Assembly (NCBI GenBank): GCA_007258455.2
Contig: VDFB02262690.1
Coordinates: forward strand, 248,001-312,000
DNA from: Sequoia sempervirens
Lineage: Eukaryota; Streptophyta; Pinopsida; Cupressales; Cupressaceae
Direction of reading: 5' to 3'
Length of the DNA: 64,000 bases
Part shown: positions 21,349 through 32,626 of the stretch, in pieces
How positions within the stretch are numbered: the first letter of the stretch is position 1
Layout: every line of letters starts with the position of its first letter
The notes under the pieces: generated by a model
What the model was told of the DNA's origin: nothing
The model's input: the letters and a program-made list of their open reading frames with translations, nothing else
The model's database searches: none
Translations under genes and position numbers: made by a program

Positions 21349-22740
21349 TGTTAAATAAATATTTGAGCAGCTCCCTTCAGATTTATCTTTTTGTATTTTG
21401 TGTGCGCCAGCTTGTGCATCGTCAAATTTACTCGGCGTTTTTATCAAAGTTTTGATCTGCTGCTTTGCGCATCTACTCTTCGCAACTTCGGGTATTGGCA
21501 TTCCTTTCGGATCCTGGGAAACTCCGCTGTGTTTCCACATGTCGTAGTTATGGGATGCATTTCTTTCTTTTTTCCTTGAGGCCTCATCGGGTTGCGAAAT
21601 GCTTCCACGAAGCCTTCATTCCTAAAAGATGTTGGCAGGCCCCATATCTTGCTACATGGCAACCGTTCGCAAATCTTTCAACGCGGGGATGAAATAGCAA
21701 CCGCGGGTAGCGAAGTGCTGCCACGCGTCTTTTTACGCCCGGTTGATGGAGCGTTCCCTCCGTTGTGATAAAGTTTTCAGCCCATTCGACACGTGTTGCA
21801 TTTTCGCAAATCCTCGATAGCAATGGGAAAAAGGTTCATGCGAGCAGCGAAAGGCTGCCACGTGCCTAACTGTTGATCTGTTATGCGGGCGATAAGCCGG
21901 ATGAACTAAATAATGTTATTGGTTGTTGCTTGTCATAATCATTCGCAACAATGGATTACGCTTGTCTAATCAAGCCTGGTTGGGACCACTGCCATCATTA
22001 TGGAGGATGCATCTGTACCTGGGATGACTGGATGTTGTGTTTCGACTCAATGTTGTTGTAACAACCTTGGGAATATTCTGATTCAGGCATCATTGCAAAA
22101 GATCGCGAGATCTTTTCTGTTATTGTTCTCTGAAGCGGTGGGAGGTTTTCCTACTATATATACTTTCTCTCTAATGAGAACCGGGCCGGAACAGGAGAAA
22201 AAATATGTTGGTTTTAGCAAAAAGACACCATGCCTCTATTACTATTTTATTTAAATTACAAAACTCTCAGACTATGCCAATTGTTCGACCTTTCTATTTT
22301 TTCATGCTTTTGATTAAACTGTGAACTGTGCTTTATATTGTCTTAACACTTCATTTAAGGAGCTTCTATATATGTTGGATGCAAATTTGCTTGCCTAGAC
22401 CATGTCTAATGACTCTTCTTGCTAGTGAAAATGTACACAATATTATTTTATGTCAATAAATGAACTGTCTATGCTATAATTTTAAGTCTTTGATGTTTTG
22501 GAATACAACACCATTCAGGGCCTTAAATCTATGATTTATCGTGCCCATCATCAAAGCTCGGCGCATCGCCTTAGGTTAGACTTTACTTTATTATATGCGC
22601 TTCCTTTTCCCTTTCCAAACCCCATTATAGAAGAAGTCAACTTCTCTAAAAATTCGGAGGTTACTCAATTTAGCGCAAAAGGGCCCCCTTAAACTGAGTT
22701 TCCCATAAGACTGTTACCTCGTCAAATTTTGGCGTCAACA
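21349..22740 (+). repeat. 5' LTR of element B
   Basis: 1392 bp, TGTTAAATAA...GTCAACA. Open frames seen inside (for example 21391-21579 and 22000-22254) have no recognised content and are treated as chance. Contains a GC-rich stretch at about 21560-21870 and a TATA box near its last third. Confidence 0.93.
22155..22162 (+). promoter_or_regulatory. TATA box in the element B 5' LTR
   Basis: TATATATA in CCTACTATATATACTTTC; the same box is kept at 37784-37791 in the 3' LTR. Confidence 0.6.
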
Positions 22741-22754
22741 GTTTGTTCTTATTC

Positions 22755-22773
22755 TGGCACGCCCGGTGGGACC
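22755..22773 (+). other. Primer binding site of element B
   Basis: TGGCACGCCCGGTGGGACC begins 14 bases after the LTR end. The same site, TGGCATGCCTGGTGGGACC, follows the LTR of element E at 49909. The shared sequence argues for a common tRNA primer; I cannot name the tRNA without a search. Confidence 0.65.
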
Positions 22774-24246
22774 TGAACTTAATGAAATTGCATTTGTAAA
22801 AGGGTGTATGAGCCATCGGCCTGTAACTAGATCCCAAATTGCAGACAATCCCAATTTACTAGTACCTCCGCTAGGGACAGTCCAAGTCGCTAATCAGCTG
22901 GTAACCGTTCCATTCCCACCACCCTTTCCTCTCACCATGTTGTCGGCCACCAATAGAAACTACGTAGCATGGAACGTCGGAAGTCCCCTGGTAGCCCTGG
23001 TAGTGCCCGCTGTCCGGGGCGCTATCCGATTTCGGCCATGAAAGCTATTCCCAAATTTTTCGGAGACAACTCAAAAACACCAACAGAACATTTGTAGGAT
23101 GTAGCAGACGTTTGTCTGGTACACAGTATTATAGCACAAAATGTAGCCCTGAGGCTCCTCGCCATGTCTTTCAAAGGCAGGCTCTAGATTGGTACCGAAC
23201 ACTGACTCCTAATTCAATTTGCACTTGGGATGAGCTCGGAGATCGATTCTATGAAAGGTTCTCGAATAAAGGAGATCGTTCTTCATTGTATTACTAGCTA
23301 TCTGTCATAAAATGAGCCCCCCAAGAGGCTCTGATGGAATTCAATGTTCGATTTCACGCAAATTGGTAGAGGATCCCTGTTACCATCCGCTCGACTCCCG
23401 AATTGGCTTTTATATTTTATCTGAAGTCCATCAATTCTGACATTTCTGTGATGATCAAGTCTTTAGGAGGAGCTACTCTACCAAATGCTTATGGTACTGC
23501 TATCAAAGCTGAGAATCATTTGATAGATTGTGAAAAATTGCCTCCTCGACCTATTATGCCAATATTTCCTAAAATATCGATCTTTGTGCAAGAGGTCACG
23601 TCAACTAGTGCGCCCGCAACTGCCCAGTCAATGTACTCATATGTGGCCACCTCTGAAAACATGGCTTCTACATCAGGTTCTTCCAAGGATGAAATAAGCG
23701 ACCTCAAAGAGATGTTGCAAACCATGGCAAATGACATAACGACTATTAAGCGAAACCAAACAACGCCCTTGCGGCCCGCATATCAAAACTATCAAGGCGG
23801 TGGTCTACTTATTAGCAAAATCAATATCAGGGTGCGCCTCGCACTAATCCACCAACGCCAACTGCAAACCAAATGGTGTCGATGCCTACTCCCCTGACGA
23901 GTGCGTTGCCAAGCTCGAGTAAGGAATTGACTGCAGGGCAGAACAACCTTATTGATGACATCAATCTGTGGTGTTTCCCTTGCAGTGATGCACATATTCC
24001 CTTGAACTGTCCGCGTGGCAACCTACAACAAAAGGTGGCGGAGCAACGTAGCCAAGGCACGGCAATGAAAAATGGAGGTTATGTATATGCCTCACCACAA
24101 ATGGAGAGCGCAGTCCTTTTCGCACAAATGCAAGGAATGTCTTTAGAACAAGAATCAAATATTGCTCCTGATCATGCACTTTCCTCCTGGATGGAAGAAG
24201 AAGAAACAGTGTTTGCTAATGACACATTCATATCCAAAACACCGTA
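22766..24246 (+). pseudogene. Element B: gag, decayed
   Basis: The capsid-type Retrotrans_gag segment is visible at about 23160-23290 (QALDWYRTL, WDELGDRFYERF) and continues in other frames to about 23560. A variable Pro/Ser/Thr linker follows. Then comes a zinc knuckle at about 23966-24009 with spacing C-x2-C-x3-H-x4-C (WCFPCSDAHIPLNC), the same shortened spacing as element A, and an acidic tail. At least three frame changes and several stops break it. Its product would package the element RNA. Confidence 0.75.
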
Positions 24247-24247
24247 G

Positions 24248-25267
24248 GTGCAGTCTGACTATAACACACACTCAAAGAGGAGATTCACCGGTGAGCCAAT
24301 TGTTTCACATATGGACAACCCGCAACTCAGAAGTGTGTCTGATCAAATTCCCAGTGCTTCAACCGTCCCTTCACCTTCTCAACCACGGAAGGAGATTATT
24401 ATAGCGAGAACCAAGGAGAAAAAATCTCTGAGTTTGCCACCTTTTAATGTGGTAGAGCAATTGAAGAAATCATCCGCTAATGTGTCTTTGTGGGACATTC
24501 TAGCTATCCCGGAATAGAAGATGCTATTACAAAAGGCGCTTCAAGAAGAGATCAACCCGGCATCAATAGAGTCATCTGCCAGTGCAGAGGTTGTTTGTCT
24601 CATACCGCCAGCAAAGGTTCTTACAAATAATACAAAGGAATCTCCTGCCAAGGACAGAAGTAGGTCGAAACCTCAGCCCTTCTTCTTGACTCTCATTGTA
24701 GGAAAGAAGCTATTACATAATGCTATGATTGATTCTAGCGCTAGTACAATGGTTATGCCTAAATAGATAGCTGAAGCTTTGGGACTCAGCTACAAACCTA
24801 TGAAAAGAGGGGTAATGCAGCTTGATGGAAATAAAGTTGAGACTGTAGGTGTCATCAAAGCGCTTCCTTTAACTCTATTTGTCTGCCCTAGTATCACAGT
24901 CCCACAGGACACAGTGATCATAGATGTTCCTCCTATGTTTGGTCTCTGTCTATCCCGAGAATTTACTTCAAAGGTGGGTGAATACCTGCCCTTGGATTGG
25001 TCACACCTAATACTTAGGACCAAGCATGATGCAAAAATGAAGATAGAATCGGAGGCTCTACATTTTGAACATGTGGCGGATGAGGCCTTGATCAATTTTG
25101 AAGCAACGCATACCTCTATCACCAAGCAAGAAATGTATTGCGTTGAATTGCTAGAGGAAGAGAAGGTGAGTGGAGATCGGAATGATAAAGAAGATGTTCT
25201 GTTGAGTGAACACATAAACAATGATCCTTTATCATGCTACAGGATTGGGCACGTATGTAATTTATGA
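24248..25267 (+). pseudogene. Element B: aspartic protease region
   Basis: A linker leads to the protease with the loop D-S-S-A-S (24731-24745) followed by TMVMP. The conserved Gly after D-S is Ser (first base 24737), as in element A. The conserved downstream segment reads IIDVPPMFGLCLSREF. Stops at about 24515 and 24763. A stretch of acidic residues (EEEKVSGDRNDKEDV) links to the RNase H block. Confidence 0.75.
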
Positions 25268-25311
25268 TGAAGACCAGGTGCTTCCAAGGGTCGCCAAAGG
25301 ATCCGAAGGTA

Positions 25312-25700
25312 ACCAGGAAAATGAGCTATGGACACTATACTTTGACAGAGCAAGAAGCAAAGTAGGTGTTGGAGCAGGGGTATATCTAATATCCCCGCAA
25401 AATAAAAAATAGTTGAGGCCTTTTCGCTTTCATTTTTCCTGTTCAAACAATGAGGCTGAATATGAAGGGTTAGTCTAGGGCCTAAGCCTTGCGGAACGAA
25501 TGGGCATTAAGCAATTAATTGTGTTCGGAGATTCCGAACTGGTAGTTAACCAAATCCAGGGAATTTCTACAGCAAAGAATGTCTGCATGAGATCCTATCG
25601 GCACCGAGTCTAGGACCTGATTGATAGTTTTGAAGCTTTCAACATCTAGACCGTTCCCCGAAGATAAAATAGCGATGCAGATCGCAAGGTTGTGATTGGT
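25312..25700 (+). pseudogene. Element B: extra RNase H domain upstream of reverse transcriptase
   Basis: Same domain and position as in element A. Landmarks: ELWTLYFDRARSKVGVGAG with the first catalytic Asp at 25344-25346 (usual FDG is FDR), the Glu in NNEAEYEGL, and Asp in VFGDSELV (25530-25532). Single-codon stops at 25410-25412 and about 25482 stay in frame, so it can be followed as one reading. About 420 bases of linker separate it from RT, ending in the AWSYDD and GIIQHTIEL segment usual before plant Ty3 RT. Confidence 0.75.
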
Positions 25701-26169
25701 GCTCAGTTTGATCCTTCTTCTGACCTGCTTCATAATGAGCATTCAATACAAGTGCTAGTTTGACTAGCGATCCCTGACAATGATCAGAGTTGGCAAGTCT
25801 TTGAAAGCGACGAAGACATCACCTCATTTATCTAGCACTCAGGGGAGTTTGCTGATCAACTTCAACCAAAGATCGTTGAGGCTTATGAAGGACAAATTAT
25901 GCAGCTCAAATCTAATAAACTCCCAAAAGGATTGGTTACTCTTGAAAACTTTTTCGATTGTAATGATGCCCAGAATGATAAGCGGAAGTTCGTGGCAGAC
26001 AAAAGTGATTATGAGTACCTTCGGGTCTCTGATGGTAGGAATCTCTGAGTCAGAAAAAATGTTCGGCACCATGATAAAGAAAGGCTTACCAGTTTCTGTG
26101 AAAAATATAGAGTAGTGGCCTGGTCCTATGATGATCTGGAGGGTTACGATCCTGGCATCATTCAGCACA

Positions 26170-26971
26170 CTATTGAGCTAACAGAAGGTGCAAAACCAGT
26201 CCGACAGAAATAGAGGCCAGTAAACCCTAAAATTGAGGCCTTAATGGCACATGAGCTAACCAAGCTCATTGAGTCACGCATTGTCTTCCCAATCAAACAT
26301 AGTACTTGGGTATTGAATCTGGTCCCAGTCCAAAAAAAGAATGGGGATATCCGCTTGTGTGTGGACTTTTGAGACCTAAACAAAGCATCTCTGAAAGACC
26401 ACTATCTGTTGCCTTCTATAGATTCAATCCTACAAACTGTGGCAGGATTGAAAATGTTCTCTCTACTAGATGGTTTCTCTGGCTACAACCAGATCCGAGT
26501 TAAAGAAGAGGATCAACATAAGACTACGTTCACCACAAAGTGGGGAACATTTGCATATGCTAAAATTCCTTTTGGTTTATCCAATGCAAGGGCAACATTC
26601 CAGCGGGCGATGGACGTCGCATTCAGTGAACTAATCAATAAGTTTATTCTAATTTATTTGGATGACCTTACTGTATTCTATAAATCTAAGGATGATCATT
26701 TTGATCATTTGGAATTAGTTTTTCAAAAGTGCCAAGAGTTCAGAGTTTCCCTAAACCCAAAGAAATGTGTATTCAGAGTGTTGCAGGGTAAGTTATTGGG
26801 ACATGTTGTGTCTAGAAAAGGTGTTTCAATTGACCTCGAACGAGTAAAGGCTATCAAAGAGCTTCCCCTTCCGGTAAATAAGAAAGGTGTCCAGTCTTTC
26901 CTGGGCAAAGTAAATTTCGTCAGCAAGTTTATTTTCGATTTCATGGGAATGATTAAAGACCGATCACCCTA
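26170..26971 (+). pseudogene. Element B: reverse transcriptase
   Basis: RVT_1 domain, best-preserved part of the element. Order: LVPVQKKNGDIRLCVDF, TGA at 26370-26372 in place of the family Arg, DLNKASLKDHYLLPSID, FSLLDGFSGYNQI, TTKWGTFAYAKIPFGLSNA, and an intact YLDD at 26655-26666. Then GHVVSRKGVSID and the tether KGVQSFLGKVNFV. Apart from two stops and one frame change near 26400 the domain is complete. Confidence 0.9.
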
Positions 26972-27496
26972 ATGCTGAAGAAAGATCAAACATTCAAGTG
27001 GACAACCGAAGCTCAGGAGGCTTTTGAAAGGGTAAAGGAAACTATTTCCACAACCCCAGCTCTGGTTAATTCGGATCAATCCAAAGATTTTATAATGTAT
27101 GCTTTTAGTAGCAAGTCTAGTATTGCTATGGTTCTAAGCCAAAAGGATAACGAAGAAAAGGGGGAACATCCAGTGGCGTTCTATTCATGGACCCTAAAGG
27201 AATATAAGGCAAATTATAATTTTGTCGAAAGACAAGCCTTTTCAATAGTAAAGGGACTTAAAAAGTTCTGCCATCTAATTTCCTACAACAAGGTGCTGGT
27301 ATATGTCGCACATTCCAGTGTGCGTGAATATATCATGGAGGGGGAAATCATGGAAAAAATGGCTAATTGGATCACTAAGATCCTTGAATATGACATTGAA
27401 GTCAAGCCTACTAAAACTATTAAAGAGGACTGTTTGAATATATGGCACAAAACAAGGAGGTACCTGTCGCAAAGGAGCAGCCAGAGCTCATCTTGA
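26972..27496 (+). pseudogene. Element B: conventional Ty3 RNase H
   Basis: Follows RT directly: KDQTFKWTTEAQEAFERVK, then MYAFSSKSSIAMVLSQ where the first catalytic Asp of standard RNase H would lie but is absent, then PVAFYSWTLKEYKANYNFVERQAF. Element A also lacks this Asp (LFSFTSFYT). That fits a structural role with catalysis taken by the extra RNase H upstream. Confidence 0.8.
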
Positions 27497-28771
27497 TAAA
27501 TGAATCAGAATCGGAAGGCAGTTGACTGACTGATAGAATGAGGTTCATGCAAACCAAAAAGTATCCACCAGGCCTCTCATCCCAAAAAAGGAGGTATTAC
27601 CGATTGCAAAATTGCAGATATACGCAAATAAAAGGAGTCATTTTCAAAAGGAATTTCAACGGTGTTCTCCTACGATGCGTTACTTCGGAGCAGGCGAAGA
27701 GGATCCTCGATGCATTCCATAATAGCGCTACAGGTGGACATTTCTCTGCCAAAACCACCATGATTAAAATAATGTGTGTTGGCTATTATTGACCCACACT
27801 TTTTAGTGACTCCCACTCTTTGGTGAGGGCTTGTAAAAAAATGCCAGTTCTTCACTGACAGAAGGAAGAATTCCACAATGCCCCTCAGACCTATAGTGGC
27901 AGACGAACCATTTGCACAATGGGGCCTGGACTTCATCGAAATGATCAACCTGGTTTCTAGTGTCAGACACAAGTGGATTTTGACTGCTACATACTACTTC
28001 ACAAGGTGGACGTAGGCTATTCCCCTTAAAAGCGCAACATAAATAGAAATTGTAGATTTCCTCGAAGAACTGGTGACAAGGTTTGGCCCTCTGAAAACTA
28101 TCATTTTGAACAATGCCAGAGCATTCCTAGGTGCAAAGGTATGTCACTTTGCATTAAAGAATGGCATATTCCTTAAAACATCATCAAACTATTACCCACA
28201 GGGAAATGGTCTAGCAGAGTCAACGAACAAAAGCTTAGTTCGACTCCTTAAAAAAATTGGCTCGGATCACCAAAAGGAATGGCATAAAAACCTTTGAACA
28301 ACACTCTAGGCAAACCGTATAACTCCTAAGCAAGTCCTTAAGACTTCGCCTTATGAGTTGGTATACTGGAAAGAGGTGTTGTTACCTATATCCATGGAGA
28401 TTCTGACAATACAGTTGTTGAAATCTCTAGAGATAGAACAAAACAAAGCCATGGAAGTTCGGCTCGCCGAACTATTGGAAGTACAAGAAAAAAGGGAGAA
28501 TTCCCTAATAGCTATGACAAGTCATCAACGGGTGGTCAAACAATGGTTTGACAAAAAGGCTTCCGACCAGGGTCTAAAATGTGGAGACTTAGTGCTAAAA
28601 TATGATAGTAGGGCTGCAAAGCCAGGTTAGCACGGTAAATTTGATAGCCTATGGGAGGGTTCCTTTAAAATCATTCGGTGCAAAGAACATAATGCTTTTG
28701 AGCTGGAGAATATGGAACAGGAACCGTTAGGAATCTCAATCAATGGGATTCATCTTAAGCTATTCCATTAG
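27497..28771 (+). pseudogene. Element B: integrase
   Basis: Zinc region at about 27690-27850 (LDAFHNSATGGHFSAKTT, with the Cys pair decayed). Catalytic core has GLDFIEMI (first Asp) but IILNNARAF with Asn in place of the second Asp, then YYPQGNGLAESTNKSL with the final Glu kept. The C-terminal part (GDLVLKYDSRA, GSFKIIRCKEHNAFELE, NGIHLKLFH) ends at TAG 28769-28771. Several stops and frame changes. Confidence 0.85.
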
Positions 28772-29200
28772 GCATTAAACTCTACTTTGTACATATGTAA
28801 ATAGTGCTCTTATTTTATTTCTGTTTCTTTGGCCGATCTTTTTCTAAATTAGTTTGTACTTCTACGGAATTAACCCATTATTATTGGAGGGTGGAACACC
28901 AAAGTTGCTTTACACAGAACACGCCCATGTGTGGAGAAATAGCAAATAAAAGTTGCAAGCCTAGAAAAACTTAAATACAAAATGAAAGAAAGAGCATGGA
29001 TTTTCATTAAACGATAGATATCTATTCATATATTTTTTTTTCATTACAAAAGTGGCTGGGAAGCCATATTTCAAAATTTACAAGCATATTGAGCTATTAT
29101 ATATACGATAGCCTTTTTTGTCAGGCTTATATACAACTATGGGCAAGTATTTTGAGCAGCAAGCAGGGAGACACATTTTGAACAACAGGTAGGGGGTTTT
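28772..29200. other. Spacer after element B pol
   Basis: AT-rich, no frame recognised. Would contain the 3' end of any transcript from the antisense unit. Confidence 0.5.
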
Positions 29201-29845
29201 TCATCCAAAGGCATGGCTGGCGGCAATTGACGCATTAACTGCAGCATTCACTTCTTCTTCATCCACGGGTTCTTTGGTAGCACTGACAACATCATTTGGC
29301 ACAACCGCCATTGGCGGGGGGAACACCAGGTTCCTGAAGTTAGTATACCAGTCTACGTCGTAGAAAGGTATCATGTTGTAACTGCAAAACAAGAAGTGTA
29401 GGGCCTGAGTAACCCTCTGCTGGTGCTGGTCATGGGTCTGTAGGCAGAATCTGCTGAGGAACGATAGCCAAATGATAATGGCTTCTTCCTCAATAAAGCA
29501 ACGCAGGTCACTGGCTGACGGCAGACCTATCCCATAGGTAGCGTGAGCAACAACCTCACCGAGACCATTCAAGTATTTTTTGGGAAAGATTTCTTTAACC
29601 AGCTTCAAGATAAGTGGTCGGGGAATGCTAATGTCAAGCATGGATGCTATGAACTAGGAGCATACGTCGGTATTCACCCAATACTTATCCTCATATTCTA
29701 TACAATATTTTTCTAAAACCCACTTTATGGCTACTAAGACTAGAGAATGTTTATTCTTCATCATCCTTTTCAGTCTCCTAGTTGAAATCTCCCCTAGGAA
29801 TGTCGTTCGTGACTTATACGAAGTCAGGCGAACTAGGGTACCCAT
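29201..29845 (-). pseudogene. Antisense reading frame between integrase and the extra frame of element B
   Basis: A 214-codon minus-strand frame beginning MGTLVRLTSYKSRTTF and broken by a single TAG at 29654-29656; the frame is otherwise continuous to 29201 (residues such as FIEEEAIIIWLSFLSRFC and DVDWYTNFRNLVFPPP). It ends in an acidic, Ala-rich tail. The family is not recognised. Antisense genes in this position are known in Tat-lineage elements (gene23 of the maize Grande element is the example I recall). A strong TATA box lies 140 bases upstream of its ATG. Confidence 0.6.
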
Positions 29846-29984
29846 TGCTCTAACACTATCCCTAGGCTTCTGAGCTAATGTCGAACTTATCTACCACCTA
29901 ACCTATGAAAAGGCTTGCTTAAGACTCTGCTACTAACCTATCACTTCTCAAATGCTAAGTATGTTTTCTAACTACTCACTGGCC

Positions 29985-29992
29985 TATTTATA
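29985..29992 (-). promoter_or_regulatory. TATA box for the antisense frame of element B
   Basis: Minus-strand TATAAATA in TTTTCTATAAATAGGCC, a near-consensus plant TATA box, 140 bases before the ATG at 29845. Confidence 0.55.
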
Positions 29993-30590
29993 GAAAATTG
30001 ACAAGACGCATGCTAATCTGCTTCAAAAAAATGTGATATTATGCTAGTTGTTATCTTGAAAGGCGAGCTTATGTTTGCTCACATTTACGGGCCAGTTACA
30101 TCCTTGATAGCATGGCTCAATGCGTGCTTGTTTAAATGGAGCTAATTAATTAGCTTTAAAAAGGTGGCGCTCGTTGGCAGTGAGACGTATAGTCGTAGGC
30201 TATTGTGTCATCTCTCAAGCACGTCCCAGAGCCCAAGGCGATATTCATATCTTTTCAAGTTGTGATCGTTTGCTTGGCGTAATCATTCTGGCCGGGATAT
30301 TAATTACCAGCGCATGCTAGCGCAGGGTTAGCAAGCAAATTTTTGGCTTAAGTTCCAAGGAGATCACAACATATCACACGATTACCAAATGCAATAATGA
30401 ACTCCGACCGCCTCAAAATAGCAAGCAGTTCATTTTGCACAATTTGCAAAATTAACGGTACATGCCGAATTAAATGCAAAAGGCATGCCTTCGCCTACCA
30501 CCTTGAGAAGGGTTGCTATTATTGCACGAAAAAGCTTAATGTTTCAAAGTCTTTTTACAAAGGAAAATTTGGAGCGCTTCTAGTGAAAAC
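29993..30590. other. Spacer upstream of the antisense frame
   Basis: Mixed composition, with GC-richer parts at 30160-30310. It may hold further promoter sequence for the antisense unit. The left end of the inverted LTR-like insertion lies in or just before the right part; I could not place it. Confidence 0.35.
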
Positions 30591-32524
30591 TCCATGTAGT
30601 AGTGCCTTCAGTAACTTTCCTTTTCAATTAAGTTGCCTCAAAGACACGTACAACTATGTCTTAATGCGGAAATAGACATAGTTATTTCCCACATTGATCC
30701 ATATGAGAGAAACACATGTAAATTCAACAACAAGCAATGACAGATTCTAGAAACAGAATCAACACGGATGAAAGATAAGACATAAATCAGAACACAAAGA
30801 TTTACATGGGGAAAATCCTCTTAGATAAAAAACCCCACACTCCAAAGATTGAGCCATTGTATTATTCAACAACAACCGGTTACAATACAATTTGAGGCTC
30901 TTAGCCTTTTTAGAGATTACATCTTGTTCATCTAGATACAACTGGTAGCAAACACCCCCAGAGAGATCAACCATGGCATTCATGTTCAGGAGAGATTCCA
31001 GCAGCATAACTCTACCTCTCTCACTCTCTGCCTCGGCCTCATGGCTTTGACCTTTCAGCCAGCCACTCGACGTTTCTCTATCGATCTCTCTCTATGTGTC
31101 TTCTCTATCTCATCAACTCTTCTCCTTTGTTAAGGCCTAGAGGCCCATGGCCATTCAGCCAGCCTCTCGACCTCCCCACACTGTTCACTCTTCTGCTTCT
31201 CTTTGGCTTCGACTCTATGAAACGGTTTGTTTCCAACTATCGGATCACAACTGTCGAATCATCTAGCTCAACAACAGTTCACATCCTGCTTTCTCTGATT
31301 TGTCCATATCGCACCACGTCAGACAATCTTCACTCGGTCAACATCGATCAACTTGTGTTGCATGTCAATGAGACACTATAAGTGTCTCCCTGATGCTACA
31401 AGTTCCAATTACACGTCGCCAAGAGTCGTCTCCATCGGCAAGAGGTTCTACCAATATCCACAAGTCATACGAAAAACAACATTCTCATCGGCAAGACAAT
31501 CGCCATTTGATGAGACATTACACCGAGCTCATAAGTTATTCTGAAGTGTTCCTTAGTCGCCAAGACTTTAGTCATTCGCTGAGAGATCATATCGAGCCCT
31601 TTATGTTATACCGATGTCACTATCGGCCAGACTTAGGCAAAGGTCATACCGAAACTTCTAATGTCCATTGCATTCCTATCGGCAAGACAAATACCCTTCG
31701 CTAAGACATCACCCCGCAAGTTCCAAGTCACTCTGAGTCAATCTTGTCGGCCAGACTTACTGCTTTCGCCAAGACTTCATACCGAAGCCTTTAAGTCACA
31801 TCAATGTGTTCCACTGTTGGCGAGAGAATCAACCTTCAGCAAGACTTCTTACCAAGGCTTCCAAGTTATCCCAAACTCACTGTTCGCCAAGAGTCACACC
31901 AAACTGATGACCCCACATGCTGTCGGCGAGACATCATCCTGTCGCCAAGACTTCACGTCGAAGTCTTTGAGTTACCGCGAAGGCCTTTGTCAGCAAGACC
32001 TTCATTGATCACTGGGACATCATACCAAAACAAAAGTGTTATTCTGAATGTCCGTTGGTGAGACATATCACTATCAGTAAGACTTCTTACCGATCACCCA
32101 AGGGTTTCCCCCGAAAGCTCCAACACTATCACTGAGACATGTTACTTTCGGTAAGACTTCTCACCGAGCCGCCATAGGTTACCGCGATGACTTCAATGTG
32201 TATCCTTGTCAGCAAGACCTTCCAATGTCGCTGGGAATTCTTCCCGAGTGTTGAAGTCACTCTGAAGCCCCCGGTCGCTATGAGTCTCCCCGACGCCCGA
32301 TTGAATGGCCTGTCGGCCAAAGATCTCCACGCGGTGAGAGGTTACAATGACTGCTTTATGTCACAGCGATAGACTCCACAGCGAATGCGTTCGGCAAGAC
32401 TTGTGCAAGGTCACAGCGACCAGAATATTTCACAAGGTTCCCAAACTACCAGTCGGCTAGACCAATGAAATGTCACACTGACTTTGCTCTTCCAGAGGTT
32501 CCAGCCTGTGAGATTGAGGCAACA
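30591..32524 (-). repeat. Inverted LTR-like insertion in element B (left end approximate)
   Basis: Minus-strand copy of the repeat found at 61951-64000. It starts (minus strand) at 32524 with TGTTGCCTCAATCTCA. About 31380-32480 is a degenerate array of CTTGGCGA, GTCTTGCCGA and TCTCACCGAT motifs every 60-70 bases. A polyadenylation-type region follows (AATACAATGG, GTGGGGTTTTTTATC, GGATTTTCCCCATG) at about 30800-30900. Homology to the other copy continues to at least 30591. No coding seen, so it is probably a solo LTR. Confidence 0.65.
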
Positions 32525-32626
32525 ATTCCAATAGAATAAAAGTGCGAAGTTGTTTTATTTTTGTGTATCTAGAGCTGAGCATTGTCACAGCTAACTAGGA
32601 ACTTGTAGAAATCTTTAGAAGGAAAA

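Noticed and set aside
21331..22254. Several open frames of 60-85 codons in the element B LTR
   Set aside because: No family, not all kept in the partner LTR, and they overlap promoter sequence.
31094..32061. Overlapping frames of 85-115 codons in the inverted LTR-like repeat
   Set aside because: The repeated CTTGGCGA-type units lack stops in some frames by chance; the other copy at 61951-64000 does not keep the same frames.
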